64,000 nt of DNA from the NCBI RefSeq assembly GCF_000092025.1, contig NC_003062.2, forward strand, positions 2,777,581-2,841,580. The letters run 5' to 3'. The notes beneath the pieces were generated by a model. That model was given only the letters and a program-made list of their open reading frames with translations. It was not told where the DNA came from and did no database searches. This document shows positions 1-11,029 of this stretch, in pieces (position 1 is the first letter of the stretch; every line of letters starts with the position of its first letter). Made by a program: the position numbers and the translations under genes. Source of the stretch: Agrobacterium fabrum str. C58 (GTDB lineage Bacteria; Pseudomonadota; Alphaproteobacteria; Rhizobiales; Rhizobiaceae).

Positions 1-7
1 GCAAGGT

Positions 8-1207
8 TTACTGCCCCGCCTGCCCGGAAACAAGCGCAGAAACGCCGACAATCTCGATGCCGCGCCCACCAGCCTCGCGTGACCATTTCGAGATCGCCGC
101 AATGCTTTCATCGAATGCCGAGGCCACACCGATCGCCTGGCCGTTGCGGCGCGCAATCCGTTCCAGATCGTCCAACTTACGCAGGATGGAGGCTTCGGTG
201 ACTTCACCGTCAAGCAGAACATCCGCGAAACCCTGCGGCGCGGAAATGGCTTTCGCAATCCCGCCGCTCAGCGACTGCGCCGAGGAGCCATCATCCAGAA
301 ACAGCAATCCACGTTTGCCGATATCTCGCATGACCGGCTCCAGCGCGGACTGTTCGGCCAGGAAACGCCCGCCGAGATAATTCATGACGCCGGTATAATT
401 GGTGATTTTCGCCATGGAGCGATGCAGCCGGTCAATATTGACCTTGGCAGGGTCGCCCGCCAGCAAGGTGTCAGGACCGGGATTGGTGCCGGGATAACCG
501 AAGGGTTCCAGCGGTATCTGCAGAAGGATCTCATGCCCCTCACGGCGCGCGTCCTGCATCCAGCGCTGCAGGCTGTTGCCGCTGGCGGCAAAACCGAGCG
601 TTACCTCCGGCGGCAGATCCCGGATCGCCTTTTGCGAACCCGTCTGGCTGAGACCGAGACCGCCGACCACAATTGCCACCCGGGTGCCGCGTGCGCCGGA
701 CCATGGCCGGGCATATTGCTCCATCGGCCGCAGGCCATCCGCACCGACAACGGGCAATTGACCGAAGGCGGTTTCCTCCAGCAGCTCCTCATTGGGCCGC
801 GTCGCCATGCGCGGATCCTGGCCATAGGTCTGGCCGCTCATCAGCACAGGGCCGTCACTGTCACGGGGCCGGGGAGAATAAACCGATACGACATTGCCAT
901 CGGGCAAGGTCGCCCGATTGATATTGGCGCCGGAGCGACCGCTTTGCGGCTGCAGCCCGGCGGTGTCACCGGCAGCAGGCACATCGACCTGTGCTTTTTC
1001 AGGGGCCTTTTCGGCAAGCTGCGGCTGTCCATCCGGTCCGGCCGCCGTTTTCTGCAGATTACCGGGCGACAGCGCCGTGTAGATGGACAGGCCACCGATC
1101 GACAGAACGGCAAGCACAGACAGAAGCATAATGACGGAAAAGCGCCGGTTGATACCGGCGCTTTTTTTCTGACGACCCAGAAGCGGTTTTCGCAGGTCCG
1201 AAGACAA
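8..1207 (-). CDS. Divergent polysaccharide deacetylase family protein (YibQ/DUF610-like)
   Basis: The 399-residue protein has a cytoplasmic basic N-terminus, one membrane segment at about residues 25-46, a long Pro/Gly/Ala-rich linker to about residue 165, and a C-terminal NodB-fold domain of the divergent polysaccharide deacetylase type (RVAIVVGGLGLS near 176, then the EILLQIPLEPFGYPG stretch). Proteins of this family are periplasmic and are usually found beside CtpA and EnvC-like proteins, as here; substrate and activity are not established. The start chosen is a TTG, with a GGACGGA sequence about 7 nt upstream. The first in-frame ATG would cut into the membrane segment. The stop codon lies only 7 bp from the window edge, so the following gene is not visible. 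Confidence 0.85.
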   Translation of the reverse strand: MSSDLRKPLLGRQKKSAGINRRFSVIMLLSVLAVLSIGGLSIYTALSPGNLQKTAAGPDGQPQLAEKAPEKAQVDVPAAGDTAGLQPQSGRSGANINRATLPDGNVVSVYSPRPRDSDGPVLMSGQTYGQDPRMATRPNEELLEETAFGQLPVVGADGLRPMEQYARPWSGARGTRVAIVVGGLGLSQTGSQKAIRDLPPEVTLGFAASGNSLQRWMQDARREGHEILLQIPLEPFGYPGTNPGPDTLLAGDPAKVNIDRLHRSMAKITNYTGVMNYLGGRFLAEQSALEPVMRDIGKRGLLFLDDGSSAQSLSGGIAKAISAPQGFADVLLDGEVTEASILRKLDDLERIARRNGQAIGVASAFDESIAAISKWSREAGGRGIEIVGVSALVSGQAGQ

Positions 1208-1269
1208 TAAACAGTCCGTCCAAATGGTTGGGCAATGGAGAGAACGCGCCGGCGAACCAGCGCATCATC

Positions 1270-2598
1270 TTACTGCTTGTTGACCACAGCCTTGTCCGGG
1301 TTCGGCGGGAAAGACGGATCCGTCTTGGCACCGCGCAACAGGTCCAGCGCATAGTTGAGCTGGATGTCGTCCTTTGCTTCCGGCGGGACGTAGGCGGAAG
1401 AACCAGAACCCTCGTCGGTCTCGCTCTGGCCTTTGATGTGACCGGAAAGGCTTGATTCCCCTTCAGCCGTCACACGGCCCTGCAATTCCGCCGGCAACGG
1501 CTGCTCCACCTTGATATCGGGCTCGATGCCCGTACCCTGGATCGACTTGCCCGACGGCGTGTAATAAAGCGCCGTGGTCAGGCGCAACGCGCCCGCTTCA
1601 CCGAGCGGAATGATCGTCTGCACCGAACCCTTACCGAAGGAGCGCGTGCCGACCACGGTCGCACGACGCAGATCCTGCAACGCACCCGCGACGATTTCCG
1701 AAGCCGAAGCCGAACCGCCGTTGACGAGCACGATCACCGGTTTGCCATCGGTCAGATCGCCGGCCGTCGCATTGAAGCGGCGAGTCTCATCGGGATTGCG
1801 GCCACGGGTCGAAACAACCTCACCGCGCTCGAGGAAAGCGTCGGAGACATTGATCGCCTGATCGAGCAGACCACCGGGGTTGAGGCGCAGGTCGAGGACA
1901 TAGCCCTTCAGCTTGTCGGCCGGCACATCCGCCTTGATCTTCTTGATCGCCTTTTCGAGATCGTCATAGGTCTTCTCGGTAAAGGAGATGACGCGCAGAT
2001 AACCGACATTGTCCCCCTCGACGCGAGACTTGACGGCCCGCACGGCAATCACGTCACGCACGACGGTGAATTCGAGCGGCTTGTCGGCACCCTTGCGGAT
2101 CACCGTCAGCTTGATCGGCGTCTTGACGGCACCGCGCATCTTTTCGACGGCCTGTTCCAGCTTCAGGCCGCGAACCGGCGTACCGTCGATTTCCGAAATA
2201 TAGTCACCGGCGAGAATGCCTGCACGCGAAGCCGGTGTGTCGTCCATCGGCGAGATGACCTTGACCAGCTCGTTCTCCATGGTCACTTCGATGCCAAGAC
2301 CGCCGAACTCACCCTTGGTCTGGGTGCGCATGTCGTTGGCATCCTTGGCATTCATGAAGCTCGAATGCGGATCGAGCGAGCTGAGCATGCCGTTAATGGC
2401 ATTTTCAACCAGCTTCTCGTCATCGGGCGGCGTCACATATTGTGCGCGCACGCGTTCGAACACGTCGCCAAAAATCGACAGTTCCTTATAGGTCGAAGGC
2501 CCGGCCGCCTGTGCCGGCATGCTCGCCGAATAAATCACGCTCATCGCCGTGGCGCCCATAAGCCCACCGATAAGGAGAAGCGAAACCTTACGAATCAT
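1270..2598 (-). CDS. ctpA: S41-family carboxyl-terminal processing protease
   Basis: Periplasmic serine protease of the CtpA/Prc type, 442 residues from the chosen ATG. A signal peptide spans about residues 1-32 (hydrophobic core then MPAQAAG). A PDZ domain lies at about 95-175 (GEFGGLGIEVTMEN) and the S41 catalytic domain follows, with the Ser-containing GGSASASE motif near 294-301 and the general-base Lys in SFGKGS near 323. The start was placed at the ATG preceding the signal peptide rather than an upstream extension without one. It overlaps the end of the EnvC-like gene by 11 bp, which implies cotranscription. Proteases of this family trim cell-wall hydrolases or their regulators, which suits the neighbours. 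Confidence 0.93.
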   Translation of the reverse strand: MIRKVSLLLIGGLMGATAMSVIYSASMPAQAAGPSTYKELSIFGDVFERVRAQYVTPPDDEKLVENAINGMLSSLDPHSSFMNAKDANDMRTQTKGEFGGLGIEVTMENELVKVISPMDDTPASRAGILAGDYISEIDGTPVRGLKLEQAVEKMRGAVKTPIKLTVIRKGADKPLEFTVVRDVIAVRAVKSRVEGDNVGYLRVISFTEKTYDDLEKAIKKIKADVPADKLKGYVLDLRLNPGGLLDQAINVSDAFLERGEVVSTRGRNPDETRRFNATAGDLTDGKPVIVLVNGGSASASEIVAGALQDLRRATVVGTRSFGKGSVQTIIPLGEAGALRLTTALYYTPSGKSIQGTGIEPDIKVEQPLPAELQGRVTAEGESSLSGHIKGQSETDEGSGSSAYVPPEAKDDIQLNYALDLLRGAKTDPSFPPNPDKAVVNKQ

Positions 2599-3985
2599 TG
2601 TGCGCCCTTCCGGTATTTTTTGCGGTCCACCATGGTTGGGAATCAACCGGCACACCATCTTTCCTGAACTCAATGTAGAGCGTTGGCCGGTCGGTTTCCA
2701 GCGCCAATGCTGCTGCACTCGCTACTCTTTTTGCACCCATGGAGGCGATGGGCTCTCCGGAGAACACAAACATGCCCTGTCGCGTCCTCACATTGTCCAT
2801 GCCCGTCATCACCACATGATATCCGTTACCCGTATTGAGGATGATCATCCGGCCGTAACTGCGAAAATCTCCGGCAAACACCACGAAGCCATCCGCAGGC
2901 GCTGTCACGATGGCTTCCGGTCCGCTCGCCACAACAATTCCCTTGGAAAAGTGGCCTGTACCATCCGCATCGCCGAAGCGCCGCAACACCTCGCCGGTAA
3001 CCGGAAGCTCCAGCTTTCCCTTCAAACTCGCGAAGGGATATGCGGGCGCAATGCGGTTTTTATCGGGCATTCCGGCCTCGGCCGCAGCACGCTCCTTCTC
3101 GCGTTCCGCTTCGGAAAGACGGGCCAGGCGCTGCTCTTCCGCCCGCGCCTTTTCCATCGCCTCACGCACCGAGGTAATCTCGCCTTCAAGCGAGCTAACC
3201 AGTCCCTCAAGGCTCGTCGCCTTGCCCGCAAGCTCTTCAGATCGCTTGCGTTCCGCCTCCAGCTGCGCCGCCGTCTGGGTGTTCTTGCGGTCGTTTTCGG
3301 CAATCAGCAGGTCGAGGCGTTTTTCCTCTTCCAGACTTGCCGTCATCATACCCGTAAGATCATCCTTTTCGCGAGCGATTGCCTGCCTGACATCGGTCAA
3401 TTCTTTGAGAGCGGCGACCAGCTTGTCGGTTTCACCACGAATGCCGGGCACGACTGCGCCGAGAAGAATGGCACTACGGACCGAAGCAAGCGCGTCTTCC
3501 GGCGAAACAAGAAGGGCGGGGGGCGGGTTTCTGCCCATTCGCTGCAACGCCGCCAGAACCTCCGCCAGCACGCCACGTCTTTCCCGCAGCGATGCCTTGA
3601 CGTCATCCTCGCGCACAGAAAGCTTGGCCAGACGATCTTCGCCGTCACTGATCTTGGCTTCCAGCGCTTTGCGCCGGGCGGCCGATGCGATCAGTTCTTC
3701 GCGGATGCGGGCGCTGTCCTGATTGAGGGAAGCGATGCTTTCCTCGAGCGTCCTTGTCTTGTCCTCCGAGAGGCCGATGCTGTCGACCAGCTCTTCCAGA
3801 TCCTGCCGGTTCTGATCCCGACGCTTTTCCAGCGCCTGAAGCGCGGCGGGGGACGAATCGTCAGTCGCCGCAGGAACGGCTCCCGCATCATCACGCGCAT
3901 GAACAGGGCTACCACCTAAAACGAAAGCAGCAATAACCGCGCCCGCAAGGGCAGCGTGCCGTTGTCGTTGAGGCTCAGTATCCAT
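2588..3985 (-). CDS. EnvC-like murein hydrolase activator (coiled coil + LytM/M23 domain)
   Basis: About 465 residues. A signal peptide (AALAGAVIAAFVLGGSPVHA) is followed by a long Glu/Lys/Arg/Ala-rich coiled coil covering roughly residues 35-300, then a C-terminal LytM (M23) domain ending in an IEFRKDG..PVDSQPWW stretch. The LytM zinc ligands look degenerate: where an active enzyme has H-x-H there is YHVVMTG. This is the pattern of EnvC/NlpD-type proteins that activate amidases rather than cut peptidoglycan. The ATG start is preferred over an upstream TTG at 4048, which lacks a ribosome site and would bury the signal peptide. Confidence 0.85.
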   Translation of the reverse strand: MDTEPQRQRHAALAGAVIAAFVLGGSPVHARDDAGAVPAATDDSSPAALQALEKRRDQNRQDLEELVDSIGLSEDKTRTLEESIASLNQDSARIREELIASAARRKALEAKISDGEDRLAKLSVREDDVKASLRERRGVLAEVLAALQRMGRNPPPALLVSPEDALASVRSAILLGAVVPGIRGETDKLVAALKELTDVRQAIAREKDDLTGMMTASLEEEKRLDLLIAENDRKNTQTAAQLEAERKRSEELAGKATSLEGLVSSLEGEITSVREAMEKARAEEQRLARLSEAEREKERAAAEAGMPDKNRIAPAYPFASLKGKLELPVTGEVLRRFGDADGTGHFSKGIVVASGPEAIVTAPADGFVVFAGDFRSYGRMIILNTGNGYHVVMTGMDNVRTRQGMFVFSGEPIASMGAKRVASAAALALETDRPTLYIEFRKDGVPVDSQPWWTAKNTGRAHNDS

Positions 3986-4144
3986 TTGAACTTTCTTTGC
4001 TGCCGAAGCGGAAGCGCCGATATTACGGATTTTGTCGCGATCTTCCAAGGGGCCTGAAAAAGGCTGCCGTCAAAGCCCCCCGCAGCCAGCGGTGTCGCGG
4101 AGTTTCATGTTGAAATTGAGACGATTTTTGGAATCGAAACCCGT

Positions 4145-4627
4145 TCAAACGCGGTGGTAGGGATGGCCGGAAAGGATGGTGACGGCGCGGTAGAGCTGTT
4201 CGGCAATCAGGATACGAACGATCTGATGCGGCCAGGTCAGCTTGCCGAGATTGAGAACCGCCGTCGCCTTGTCGTAAAGCGCGGAATCGAGCCCGTCTGC
4301 CCCGCCTATGGCGATCACGAGGTCACGCTTGCCGCTATCGCGCAGATCGCCAAAAAGCGAAGCGAAGGCAGGACTATCAAGGGCTTTCCCGCGCTCGTCC
4401 AGCAAGACGAGGACTGCGCCGTCAGCCAGATGTTTTTCCAGCATCGCCGCTTCTTCGCGCTTGCGGGTCTCGGCATTGGAAGCACGGCTTTCGCCCACCT
4501 CGATCACCCGGGAAAACTCCAGCCCGATCGCCGGGCCGGTCTTGGCCAGACGCTCGATATAACGGGCCGCAAGATCCTTTTCAGGGCCGGATTTCAGCCG
4601 TCCCACCGCAAAAATTGAAATCCGCAT
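4145..4627 (-). CDS. rlmH: 23S rRNA (pseudouridine1915-N3)-methyltransferase RlmH
   Basis: A 160-residue SPOUT-class methyltransferase that methylates pseudouridine 1915 of helix 69 in 23S rRNA on assembled 70S ribosomes. Length matches the family (about 155-160). The characteristic C-terminal knot is visible: LVIAIGGADGLD near 104-115 and the closing AEQLYRAVTILSGHPYHRV. Gene order rlmH after rsfS and nadD is the usual bacterial arrangement, and all three run in the same direction, separated by short gaps. Confidence 0.95.
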   Translation of the reverse strand: MRISIFAVGRLKSGPEKDLAARYIERLAKTGPAIGLEFSRVIEVGESRASNAETRKREEAAMLEKHLADGAVLVLLDERGKALDSPAFASLFGDLRDSGKRDLVIAIGGADGLDSALYDKATAVLNLGKLTWPHQIVRILIAEQLYRAVTILSGHPYHRV

Positions 4628-4785
4628 CGCAAACCTGCATTCGTCGTGACCAACAGGGTCCCGCTCTTAACAGCATAGCCTGCGGATTCCCATGCGGCCG
4701 GTCTGATTTCCGGCCAGAGACACCTTTTCCGAAGTCAGGCGTGATCTTCGGCAAACACGATGCACTCGCTCAAAGGCTCACCGCA

Positions 4786-5277
4786 TCAATGCAGCGTTTC
4801 TTCCGGCATTTCAGGCGTCGCCCACATTTTTTCAATGTTGTAGAAGACGCGGATTTCCGGACGGAACACATGAACGATGATATCGCCGGCGTCGATAACC
4901 ACCCAGTCTCCGGCCTCAAGGCCTTCGATTCGGGCGTTTCCGAACCCTTCATCCTTCATATCTTTCAGGAGATGCTCGCAAATCGCCGAGACATGCCTGT
5001 TCGATCGCCCGGAGACCACGACCATGTAGTCTGCAAGCGCCGATTTTCCGGCAATGTCGAGAGATACGATATCTTCGGCCTTGGAGTCCTCGAGGCTCGC
5101 GAGGACGGTTTCGAGGGCATGATCGGCGGCATCGTCGCCACTGTCCTGACCCTTCGGGATAGCAACAAATGCTTTTCCCTTGGTGTGTACTGTTGTCAGA
5201 GGTTTTCCCTTTCCAAGAATGACAAAACAGATACTGGCGACGCGAATCTGTGCGTCACCCCATGAAGGTGGCATCAA
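4786..5277 (-). CDS. rsfS: Ribosome silencing factor RsfS (Iojap/DUF143)
   Basis: Binds ribosomal protein uL14 and blocks subunit joining during starvation. The 163-residue frame contains the conserved DUF143 core (SLEDSKAEDIVSLDIAGKS, then ADYMVVVSGRSNRHVSAI and GDWVVIDAGDIIVHVF). The N-terminal 25-30 residues are not typical of the family, so the true start may be downstream near VHTKGKAF. The best Shine-Dalgarno-like run (AAGGGAAA) there precedes a CTG rather than an ATG, so the start is uncertain. It lies between nadD and rlmH in the standard order. Confidence 0.9.
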   Translation of the reverse strand: MMPPSWGDAQIRVASICFVILGKGKPLTTVHTKGKAFVAIPKGQDSGDDAADHALETVLASLEDSKAEDIVSLDIAGKSALADYMVVVSGRSNRHVSAICEHLLKDMKDEGFGNARIEGLEAGDWVVIDAGDIIVHVFRPEIRVFYNIEKMWATPEMPEETLH

Positions 5278-5324
5278 AGCATTAACTTTTCAAGATATGG
5301 ACCCTTCAACGGCTGTCGCATACA

Positions 5325-5909
5325 TCATTTGTGATTATTACGGAGCGCCGTCGAACTGAGCGTCGAGCGCGGACCATGGATGAAGACCCAGGCGGGCGCC
5401 TTTTTTTTCCACAAAACACCCGCATCATCCTCATCGATCCGCGCCTGGCTGAAAGCCTGCGCCATGGTGGAGGAGAGATAAGAAAGGGTGGAGCCTGGCC
5501 GATCAATCACCGCGATTGGAAAGGTCTCGGCGATCTCTCGCCATTTCTGCCAACGATGGAAGCTCTTCAGATTGTCGGCTCCCATGATCCAGATGAAGCG
5601 AACATGCGGATTTTTTGCTTTCACCTTGGCAAGCGTATTGGCCGTGTAGCTGATCCCAAGCGATTTCTCAAAAGCCGTTACCTTGATGCGCGGATCACTG
5701 ACGAGCCTTTCACAGGCGGCGATACGGTCCTCAAGAGACGCCAGTTCGGAGCGGCTTTTCAGCGGATTACCCGGCGTGACCATCCACCAGAGCTGGTCGA
5801 GGCCCAGTCTGCGCAACGCGATTTCGGCGACGAGCGCATGACCGGCATGCGGCGGATTGAAGGAGCCGCCGAAAAGCCCGACGACCATGCCGCGCTCCAC
5901 GTGCGGCAT
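5325..5909 (-). CDS. nadD: Nicotinate-nucleotide adenylyltransferase NadD
   Basis: Converts nicotinate mononucleotide and ATP to deamido-NAD in NAD biosynthesis. The nucleotidyltransferase signature GGSFNPPHAGH, with the HxGH ATP-binding motif, sits near the N-terminus. The ISYTANTL and FIWIMGADNLKSFHRW motifs follow. Starts are ambiguous. The ATG used gives 194 residues; a second ATG 21 bp downstream (MVVGLFGGS) has a better-placed GGAG. A TTG at 5948 would extend it almost to the proA stop. The gene directly follows proA. Confidence 0.93.
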   Translation of the reverse strand: MPHVERGMVVGLFGGSFNPPHAGHALVAEIALRRLGLDQLWWMVTPGNPLKSRSELASLEDRIAACERLVSDPRIKVTAFEKSLGISYTANTLAKVKAKNPHVRFIWIMGADNLKSFHRWQKWREIAETFPIAVIDRPGSTLSYLSSTMAQAFSQARIDEDDAGVLWKKKAPAWVFIHGPRSTLSSTALRNNHK

Positions 5910-5951
5910 GGCGAGATAACGTCTGTCGAGGCGCTTATCGGCCGGCAAATA

Positions 5952-7230
5952 TCAGGTCCGTGTCTGGCCGGTGCCATGCACACGGTATTTAAACGAGGTG
6001 AGCTGCTCGACGCCGACAGGGCCCCGCGCATGCATCTTGCCGGTGGCGATGCCAATTTCCGCGCCCATGCCGAATTCGCCGCCATCGGCAAATTGCGTCG
6101 AGGCATTGTGCAGCAGAATGGCCGAATCGAGTTCGTTGAAAAACCGCGCGACCACATCCGGGTCCTCGGCGATCACCGCCTCGGTATGATTGGACGAATA
6201 GGTGCCGATATGCTCGATCGCGCCGGAAATGCCATCCACCACGGCGACCGAAATGATCGCATCGAGATATTCGGTGCGCCAGTCCTCTTCCGTAGCGGCC
6301 TCCAGCCCCTCAACCACATTACGAACCGGCTGCGAACCACGTACTTCGCAACCCGCGTCAAGCAGGGCTTTGACGACTGGCTCGAGATGACTGGAGACGG
6401 CAGACGCATCCACCAGCAGGGTTTCGGCCGCCCCGCAAATGCCGGTGCGGCGCATCTTCGCATTCACGACGATGGCTTTTGCCATGTCGAGATCAGCGGA
6501 TTTGTCGACATAGATATGGCAGATGCCTTCCAGATGCGCGAAGACCGGCACACGGGCTTCAGACTGCACCCGCGCCACCAGGCTTTTGCCGCCGCGCGGC
6601 ACGATGACATCGACCGTACCTTTAAGCCCGCTGAGAAGAGCGCCGACAGCCGCGCGGTCGGTTACCGGCACGAGTTGAATGGCATTCTCCGGAAGACCGG
6701 CGATCCTCAGGCCCTGCACGAGACAGGCATGGATAGCACGCGATGAATGTTGCGAATCCGAGCCGCCGCGCAGGATCACGGCGTTGCCGGCCTTGAGGCA
6801 CAGCGCGCCCGCATCCGCCGTCACATTCGGGCGGCTTTCGTAGATCACGCCGATAACGCCGAGCGGCGTGCGCACGCGCTCGATTTTCAGCCCGTTGGGG
6901 CGATCCCAGGCGGCGATGACTTCACCCACCGGATCGGCCAGCGCGGCAACCGAGCGGATGCCTTCGGCAATGCCGGCGATGCGCGCATCGTTGAGTGTCA
7001 GCCTGTCGACGAACGAAGCGGCAAGGCCGGCGCTTTCCGCAGCCGCCAGATCTTTGCGGTTGGCGGCAAGGATCGCCTCCTTCGAAGCCTCAATGGCAGA
7101 TGCCATGGCAAGCAGCGCACGGTTCTTCTGGTCCGTGCCGGCGATGGACAACGGTCGCGAAGCAGCTTTCGCCTGAGCGCCGATGGTCATCATCAGCGCA
7201 TCGATATCATGGCTCTGCTTCACGGCCTGT

Positions 7231-7238
<8 letters not shown>
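5952..7238 (-). CDS. proA: Gamma-glutamyl phosphate reductase (glutamate-5-semialdehyde dehydrogenase)
   Basis: Second step of proline synthesis: NADPH reduction of glutamyl 5-phosphate to glutamate 5-semialdehyde. The 428-residue aldehyde-dehydrogenase-fold protein shows the catalytic cysteine in [16 protein letters not shown] and the conserved [14 protein letters not shown] stretch. The chosen ATG ([11 protein letters not shown]) overlaps the end of proB by 8 bp, a typical translational-coupling junction. An upstream ATG at 7259 is possible but lies deeper in proB. Confidence 0.96.
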
Positions 7239-9560
<2,322 letters not shown>

Positions 9561-9599
9561 TCAAAGACTATCGTGCGGCAAGCCCCTGCGCGGGACAAG

Positions 9600-9620
9600 G
9601 CCGGTTTGCTTTAAACCGGC
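9600..9620 (-). terminator. Hairpin between the GNAT pair and obgE
   Basis: Perfect 8-bp inverted repeat (GCCGGTTT/AAACCGGC) with a 5-nt loop. It lies about 60 bp beyond the GNAT gene, as a second hairpin after the larger one at 9631. No convincing U-tract follows, so its role as a terminator is inferred. Confidence 0.4.
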
Positions 9621-9630
9621 TTCGTTTAAC

Positions 9631-9669
9631 GCCTCGGGCCGAAAACTCTCTCTGTTTTCGGCCCGAGGC
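9631..9669 (-). terminator. 16-bp perfect stem-loop after the GNAT operon
   Basis: A perfect 16-bp inverted repeat (GCCTCGGGCCGAAAAC and its complement) with a 7-nt TCTCTCT loop starts 10 bp past the stop of the downstream GNAT gene. It is very stable and most likely ends that transcript. The U-tract is weak on either strand, so it may instead act as an mRNA 3' stabiliser. Confidence 0.6.
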
Positions 9670-9678
9670 TCCTCAGTG

Positions 9679-10269
9679 TCAGCGGTGCGGCCGGATGAAA
9701 TCCTCAGCCGTGATCACCGTATCGATATGCGCCACCATGGTGGCGCGCGCCGTGGCGTAGATCTGGTGGCAGCCGGTCACCCGGAAGCCGAGTTTTTCCT
9801 GCACACGCAACGAAGCGGGGTTATCCGCAAACACACCGGAATGCAGAGCCACTCCGGGCATGCGGCGGAAAAACCGCTCGACCACGGCGGCCACTGCCTC
9901 GGTCATGTAACCCTTGCCCCAGTAAAAGCGGTTCAGCCAGTAGCCGAGATGCCACTCGCCGTGCCGCAACTCCACCGAGACGACGCCGATCAGGGTATCG
10001 TCGCCACTGGTAATGGCGAAATCCCAGTCGGGCAGGGTACCGGATGTACGCAAGACCAGCCATTCCAGCGCATCCTGCTTGTGATAGGGCGCGGGAACGC
10101 GGGCGAGCATTCTGGTTACGGCGAAATCACCAAGCGATTCCGCGATGCTGCCGGCATCGGAAAGCCGTTGCGGGCGCAGCACCAGACGCGACGTCTCGAC
10201 GACAGGGCAGGGGCCGGGCGGTGCCATGGTCGTAGCAGTCCGGCGACGGGTCAGTTCGAGCGCGCTCAT
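9679..10269 (-). CDS. GNAT-family N-acetyltransferase (RimJ/RimL-like)
   Basis: A 196-residue acetyltransferase of the GNAT fold. It contains the acetyl-CoA loop in YWGKGYMTEAVAAVVERFF and the following N-x-x-S...LGF motif (NPASLRVQEKLGFRVTG), typical of RimJ/RimL-type proteins that acetylate protein N-termini or small amines. The substrate cannot be read from the sequence. It starts at an ATGA overlap with the upstream gene, which encodes a second protein of the same family, so the pair is probably an old tandem duplication. Confidence 0.88.
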   Translation of the reverse strand: MSALELTRRRTATTMAPPGPCPVVETSRLVLRPQRLSDAGSIAESLGDFAVTRMLARVPAPYHKQDALEWLVLRTSGTLPDWDFAITSGDDTLIGVVSVELRHGEWHLGYWLNRFYWGKGYMTEAVAAVVERFFRRMPGVALHSGVFADNPASLRVQEKLGFRVTGCHQIYATARATMVAHIDTVITAEDFIRPHR

Positions 10270-10898
10270 CCCATGTCCCCCCAGCTCTTCAGCGAAACCC
10301 ACGTCTTCCGGTCAAGCCGGTACCATTCGACGGGCACCATGCCGCCGAGCGCCAGCGAACCGACCATGCCGGAGCCCTGGAACTGGAAACCGCATTTCTG
10401 GATGACGCGGCGCGAGCCAATGTTGGTGACCCGGCAACGGGCATCGATGTGGTCGATTTCACGCGTGCGGAAGGCCATGTCGATCAGCGCATGCGCCGCT
10501 TCGGTCATGTAGCCGCGGTTCCAGTAGGGCTCCCCTAGCCAGTAACCGATTTCCAGCGTCTTTTCGTCTTCCTGGGGTTCGAGCGCGCAGCAGCCTAAAA
10601 ACTCGCCATTGTCCATGCGGGTAATCGCATAGACGCACTTGCCAATCTCGCCAGCTTTGGAGCGTCGCACGAAGTCCGCGGCGTCTTTGGCCGTGTACGG
10701 GTGCGGCATACGCGATACCATGGTCGCGATATTGGCATTGTTGGCAAGATGGGCAAGGGCGTCGATGTCTTCTTCGTGAGGCTTGCGTAAAACCAGCCTC
10801 TGCGACAGTAAAACGGGGCAATCGCTCCTCGACCGATCGGGCCTCGGCCGCTCTTCGGGTGACCGTGATTGGTCAACCCTCAACAATTCAGCTTGCAT
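10266..10898 (-). CDS. GNAT-family N-acetyltransferase (paralogue of the downstream gene)
   Basis: A 210-residue GNAT protein with the same signature order as its neighbour: LVLRKPHEEDIDAL at the N-terminus, an EIGYWLGEPYWNRGYMTEA acetyl-CoA site and RVIQKCGFQFQGSG near the C-terminus. Shared words such as GYW, GYMTEA and GF at equivalent places support paralogy with the adjacent gene. It is the first gene of a two-gene unit located just beyond the rpmA terminator. Substrate unknown. Confidence 0.87.
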   Translation of the reverse strand: MQAELLRVDQSRSPEERPRPDRSRSDCPVLLSQRLVLRKPHEEDIDALAHLANNANIATMVSRMPHPYTAKDAADFVRRSKAGEIGKCVYAITRMDNGEFLGCCALEPQEDEKTLEIGYWLGEPYWNRGYMTEAAHALIDMAFRTREIDHIDARCRVTNIGSRRVIQKCGFQFQGSGMVGSLALGGMVPVEWYRLDRKTWVSLKSWGDMG

Positions 10899-10924
10899 GG
10901 TTCAGTCCCTCCTTGGGGGTAAAG

Positions 10925-10958
10925 AAAAAGGGGAGTTGGGTGGTGCCCCATCTCCCCT
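10925..10958 (-). terminator. Rho-independent terminator of rplU-rpmA
   Basis: On the minus strand a stem (GGGGAG...TGGG pairing with CCCA...CTCCCC) is directly followed by a TTTTTCTTT run, the layout of an intrinsic terminator. It lies about 70 bp past the rpmA stop and just before the start of the GNAT pair. Confidence 0.75.
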
Positions 10959-11029
10959 GTTTTCTTGACTGAACCTGATACGTCTCAGCCGGGTCGATGG
11001 GACACCGGCTGCATATGACGCTTACCGGC

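Noticed and set aside
2549..3919. Open frame of about 450 codons on the plus strand over the EnvC-like gene
   Set aside because: Lacks domains and a ribosome site. It mirrors the repetitive coiled-coil codons of the opposite strand.
10986..11011. CAGCCGG/CCGGCTG inverted repeat after rpmA as a terminator or tRNA fragment
   Set aside because: No U-tract and no tRNA-like arms. The better terminator lies about 30 bp further on, so this may only be a processing stem.
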